Source: Deltaproteobacteria bacterium (GTDB lineage Bacteria; Desulfobacterota; Anaeroferrophillalia; Anaeroferrophillales; Tharpellaceae). Taken from it: 7,207 bases of DNA. The first letter of the stretch is position 1, and each line of letters opens with the position of its first letter. This document shows, piece by piece, positions 6,185 to 7,207 of the stretch. The DNA is taken from positions 1 through 7,207 of the forward strand of contig JAUVDU010000072.1 of NCBI GenBank assembly GCA_030595135.1, given 5' to 3'. A program made the position numbers and the translations under genes. The notes below the pieces were generated by a model that did no database searches, was not told the DNA's origin, and worked only from the letters and a program-made list of their open reading frames with translations.

Positions 6185-6856
6185 CTACTTTCCGGCCCCG
6201 ACACTTATCATTAAAGTTTCAATCCTGGTGGCCCAGTAATCCATGGCGTCTTTGGTGTCAGCCCATTTGTTGCGAAAAATCTTTTTTCCGCCGGCTCGAT
6301 GATCAACGGCCGCCGCCAGGCGCCGGCCACTCATTGAATCGATTATCTCCATCTCAATCGATGCTTGTCCCACTGCCAGACCGGTTCCAGCGGCTCCCCG
6401 TTTAACGGTAGAGACGGCCAGGCCGACCGGTACTATTGTTGTGACTGTACCTAACCCAGGTTTTGACGGGGTGACATCGGTTAGTGCAATTCGCACGCGT
6501 ATGGTGCCAATGCCAGGGTTGGGCACAAAAATAAAGCGGTCATCCAGGGCCGCGAAAAGGGCTTTGTGGAAATAGTCAATCAAATTTTTCAGATCCTCAG
6601 GGTCGACGCCTTCATACTTTGCATTATCTTTAAAAAACACCACTACCCGGTCAAGTTGGATTTTGTTGTATTTTTCCCATTCAACCCCGGGAGCGAGATA
6701 TTTCAGGGAAATCTGTTTGTACGGATCCTTCTCCAGCATGGAATAATCTTCGAGAAAGCCCGTGGTCGTGACGTCGGTTTTGATATTGTGCCCGGAACAG
6801 CTCCATAGTGTCACAATAAATAGCAACGCTAATAAAAATGTCAAAGCTCTTTTCAT
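6185..6856 (-). CDS. DUF3313-type lipoprotein (223 aa)
   Basis: The N-terminus MKRALTFLLALLFIVTLWSC is a lipoprotein signal with a lipobox-like LWSC, giving lipidation at Cys20. Following residues SGHN contain no Asp at +2, which is compatible with outer-membrane sorting by the E. coli rule. The body matches my memory of DUF3313: GFLEDYSMLEKDP (33-45), a segment around GVEWEKYNKIQLDRVVVF (57-74), DLKNLIDYFHKALFAAL (88-104), VRIALTDVTPSKPGLGTVTTIVPVG (120-144), and an EMEIIDSMSGRRLAAAVDHRAG block (168-189). The biochemical role of the family is not known. An ideal AAGGAG site lies 8 bases before the ATG. It is the first gene of the minus-strand block, with 20-32 bases to the FadL-type gene, so it probably shares its promoter with the respiratory genes. 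Confidence 0.87.
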   Translation of the reverse strand: MKRALTFLLALLFIVTLWSCSGHNIKTDVTTTGFLEDYSMLEKDPYKQISLKYLAPGVEWEKYNKIQLDRVVVFFKDNAKYEGVDPEDLKNLIDYFHKALFAALDDRFIFVPNPGIGTIRVRIALTDVTPSKPGLGTVTTIVPVGLAVSTVKRGAAGTGLAVGQASIEMEIIDSMSGRRLAAAVDHRAGGKKIFRNKWADTKDAMDYWATRIETLMISVGAGK

Positions 6857-7107
6857 GGTTTTCTCCTTAACTTTGGATTTCTGAAACTCTCTTTTTATGA
6901 GTTTTCCAGTAGTTGTCCGTATTATTTACTTGCTTTAAGCTTGATCAACATACTATACATGTCAAGTAAGAGGACATCAAAAAACCGCAATTTTTGCAAA
7001 TAAGGTTTCTTGTGGACAACTTTTTTACTCGGCAACAATTCGCCGATTATGATCTTATGAGACAGGAAATCAGGGATTGGGATCTTGATTTTATGTTTGC
7101 CCGGCAT
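6857..7107. other. AT-rich non-coding region upstream of the minus-strand block
   Basis: No convincing gene is seen here. The stretch is clearly more AT-rich than the genes to its left. Proximal to the lipoprotein gene it holds the AAGGAG ribosome-binding site and a small possible 5'-UTR hairpin (AAACTC 6884-6889 with GAGTTT 6899-6904, 9-base loop). Further up are an 8-bp palindrome TTGATCAA (6941-6948), a short dyad GCAATTTTTGC around 6987-6997, and CGGC/GCCG arms near 7029-7044. An open minus-strand frame of 61 codons (7107-6922) has no ribosome-binding site and a Lys-rich, low-complexity product, and is judged non-coding. The operon promoter probably lies here. Confidence 0.5.
6921..6948 (-). 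promoter_or_regulatory. Weak candidate promoter for the minus-strand block
   Basis: On the minus strand TTGATC (6948-6943) is followed after 16 bases by AATAAT (6926-6921), a 4/6 and 5/6 match to sigma-70 boxes. A perfect TTGACA lies slightly upstream at 6965-6960 but has no good -10 at 16-18 bases. The TTGATCAA palindrome overlaps the -35, so it could be an operator. This rests only on consensus matching in an AT-rich region. Confidence 0.22.
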
Positions 7108-7207
7108 GGCGGGTAAACCCAGCCTGCGTTATGCAGGTGTCACCCTGATCAGGGGGAAGACAATTCGAATCGCAAGGGCGTTGCTGGTAACGGCAGGGTC
7201 TGAAGGA
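7108..7207 (+). mobile_element. Possible group II intron RNA segment, running off the right edge
   Basis: The last 100 bases are GC-richer than the preceding 200 and packed with short stems: GGGTAAACCC (7111-7120), CCTGC/GCAGG with loop GTTAT (7123-7137), the 12-bp palindrome CCCTGATCAGGG (7143-7154), and CGTT/AACG (7179-7192). The order of elements, AAACCCAGCC, CAGGTGTCACC, a GGGGGAAGACAAT stretch, CGCAAGGGCG, GGTAACGGCAG and finally TCTGAAGGA, resembles what I remember of the RNA region upstream of the reverse transcriptase/maturase ORF in bacterial group II introns on the plus strand. I see no GUGYG-type 5' end to its left, so it would be 5'-truncated, or its boundary is not recognisable. 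No coding part lies in the window. Another structured RNA is the alternative. Confidence 0.4.

Noticed and set aside
6922..7107. Minus-strand open frame of 61 codons upstream of the lipoprotein gene
   Set aside because: No ribosome-binding site; Lys-rich AT-driven composition; it overlaps the likely promoter region and starts at the edge of the intron-like RNA.
1..7207. CRISPR array, tRNA or rRNA genes
   Set aside because: No regularly spaced direct repeats and no cloverleaf or rRNA-like stretches were seen on either strand.

Overview
The window carries one strand-consistent block of genes, all read on the minus strand (right to left). It looks like the genome of an anaerobic or microaerobic Gram-negative bacterium. 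An outer-membrane FadL-type protein and a lipoprotein indicate a Gram-negative envelope. A menaquinol-type Rieske/cytochrome b pair beside an octaheme cytochrome c suggests Desulfobacterota (the former Deltaproteobacteria) or a neighbouring phylum. That taxonomic placement is inferred from gene content and remembered family resemblance, not from a search.

Layout in transcription order. 7207-6857: non-coding. The far right edge is GC-richer and hairpin-rich, resembling part of a group II intron on the plus strand; the rest is AT-rich and may hold the operon promoter. 6856-6185: DUF3313-type lipoprotein. 6152-4893: FadL/OmpP1-type outer-membrane barrel protein. 4903-3845: cytochrome b with fused b6 and subunit-IV-like halves, its start overlapping the FadL stop. 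3844-3688: a 157-base gap filled by a nested inverted-repeat, MITE-like element. 3687-3172: Rieske iron-sulfur protein. 3168-880: membrane-anchored octaheme cytochrome c with HEAT-like and TPR repeats. 864-442: small exported protein of unknown function. 440 to beyond the left edge: a DUF4105 (Lnb N-terminal-like) coding frame that lacks its expected 5' part.

How the genes may work together. Cytochrome b and the Rieske protein form the quinol-oxidising core of a bc-type complex. No c1 or cytochrome f gene is present, and the next gene encodes an anchored octaheme cytochrome, so this cytochrome is the natural candidate for the electron acceptor of the Rieske centre. Its C-terminal TPR array could dock partners in the periplasm. 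The outer-membrane protein is translationally linked to cytochrome b, and the lipoprotein lies just upstream, so an envelope function appears co-expressed with the respiratory complex; why is unknown.

The most notable points are the 127-bp nested palindrome that seems to have inserted into the Rieske ribosome-binding region, the headless DUF4105 gene abutting the small exported protein, the octaheme-TPR cytochrome standing in for c1, and the intron-like RNA at the right edge.
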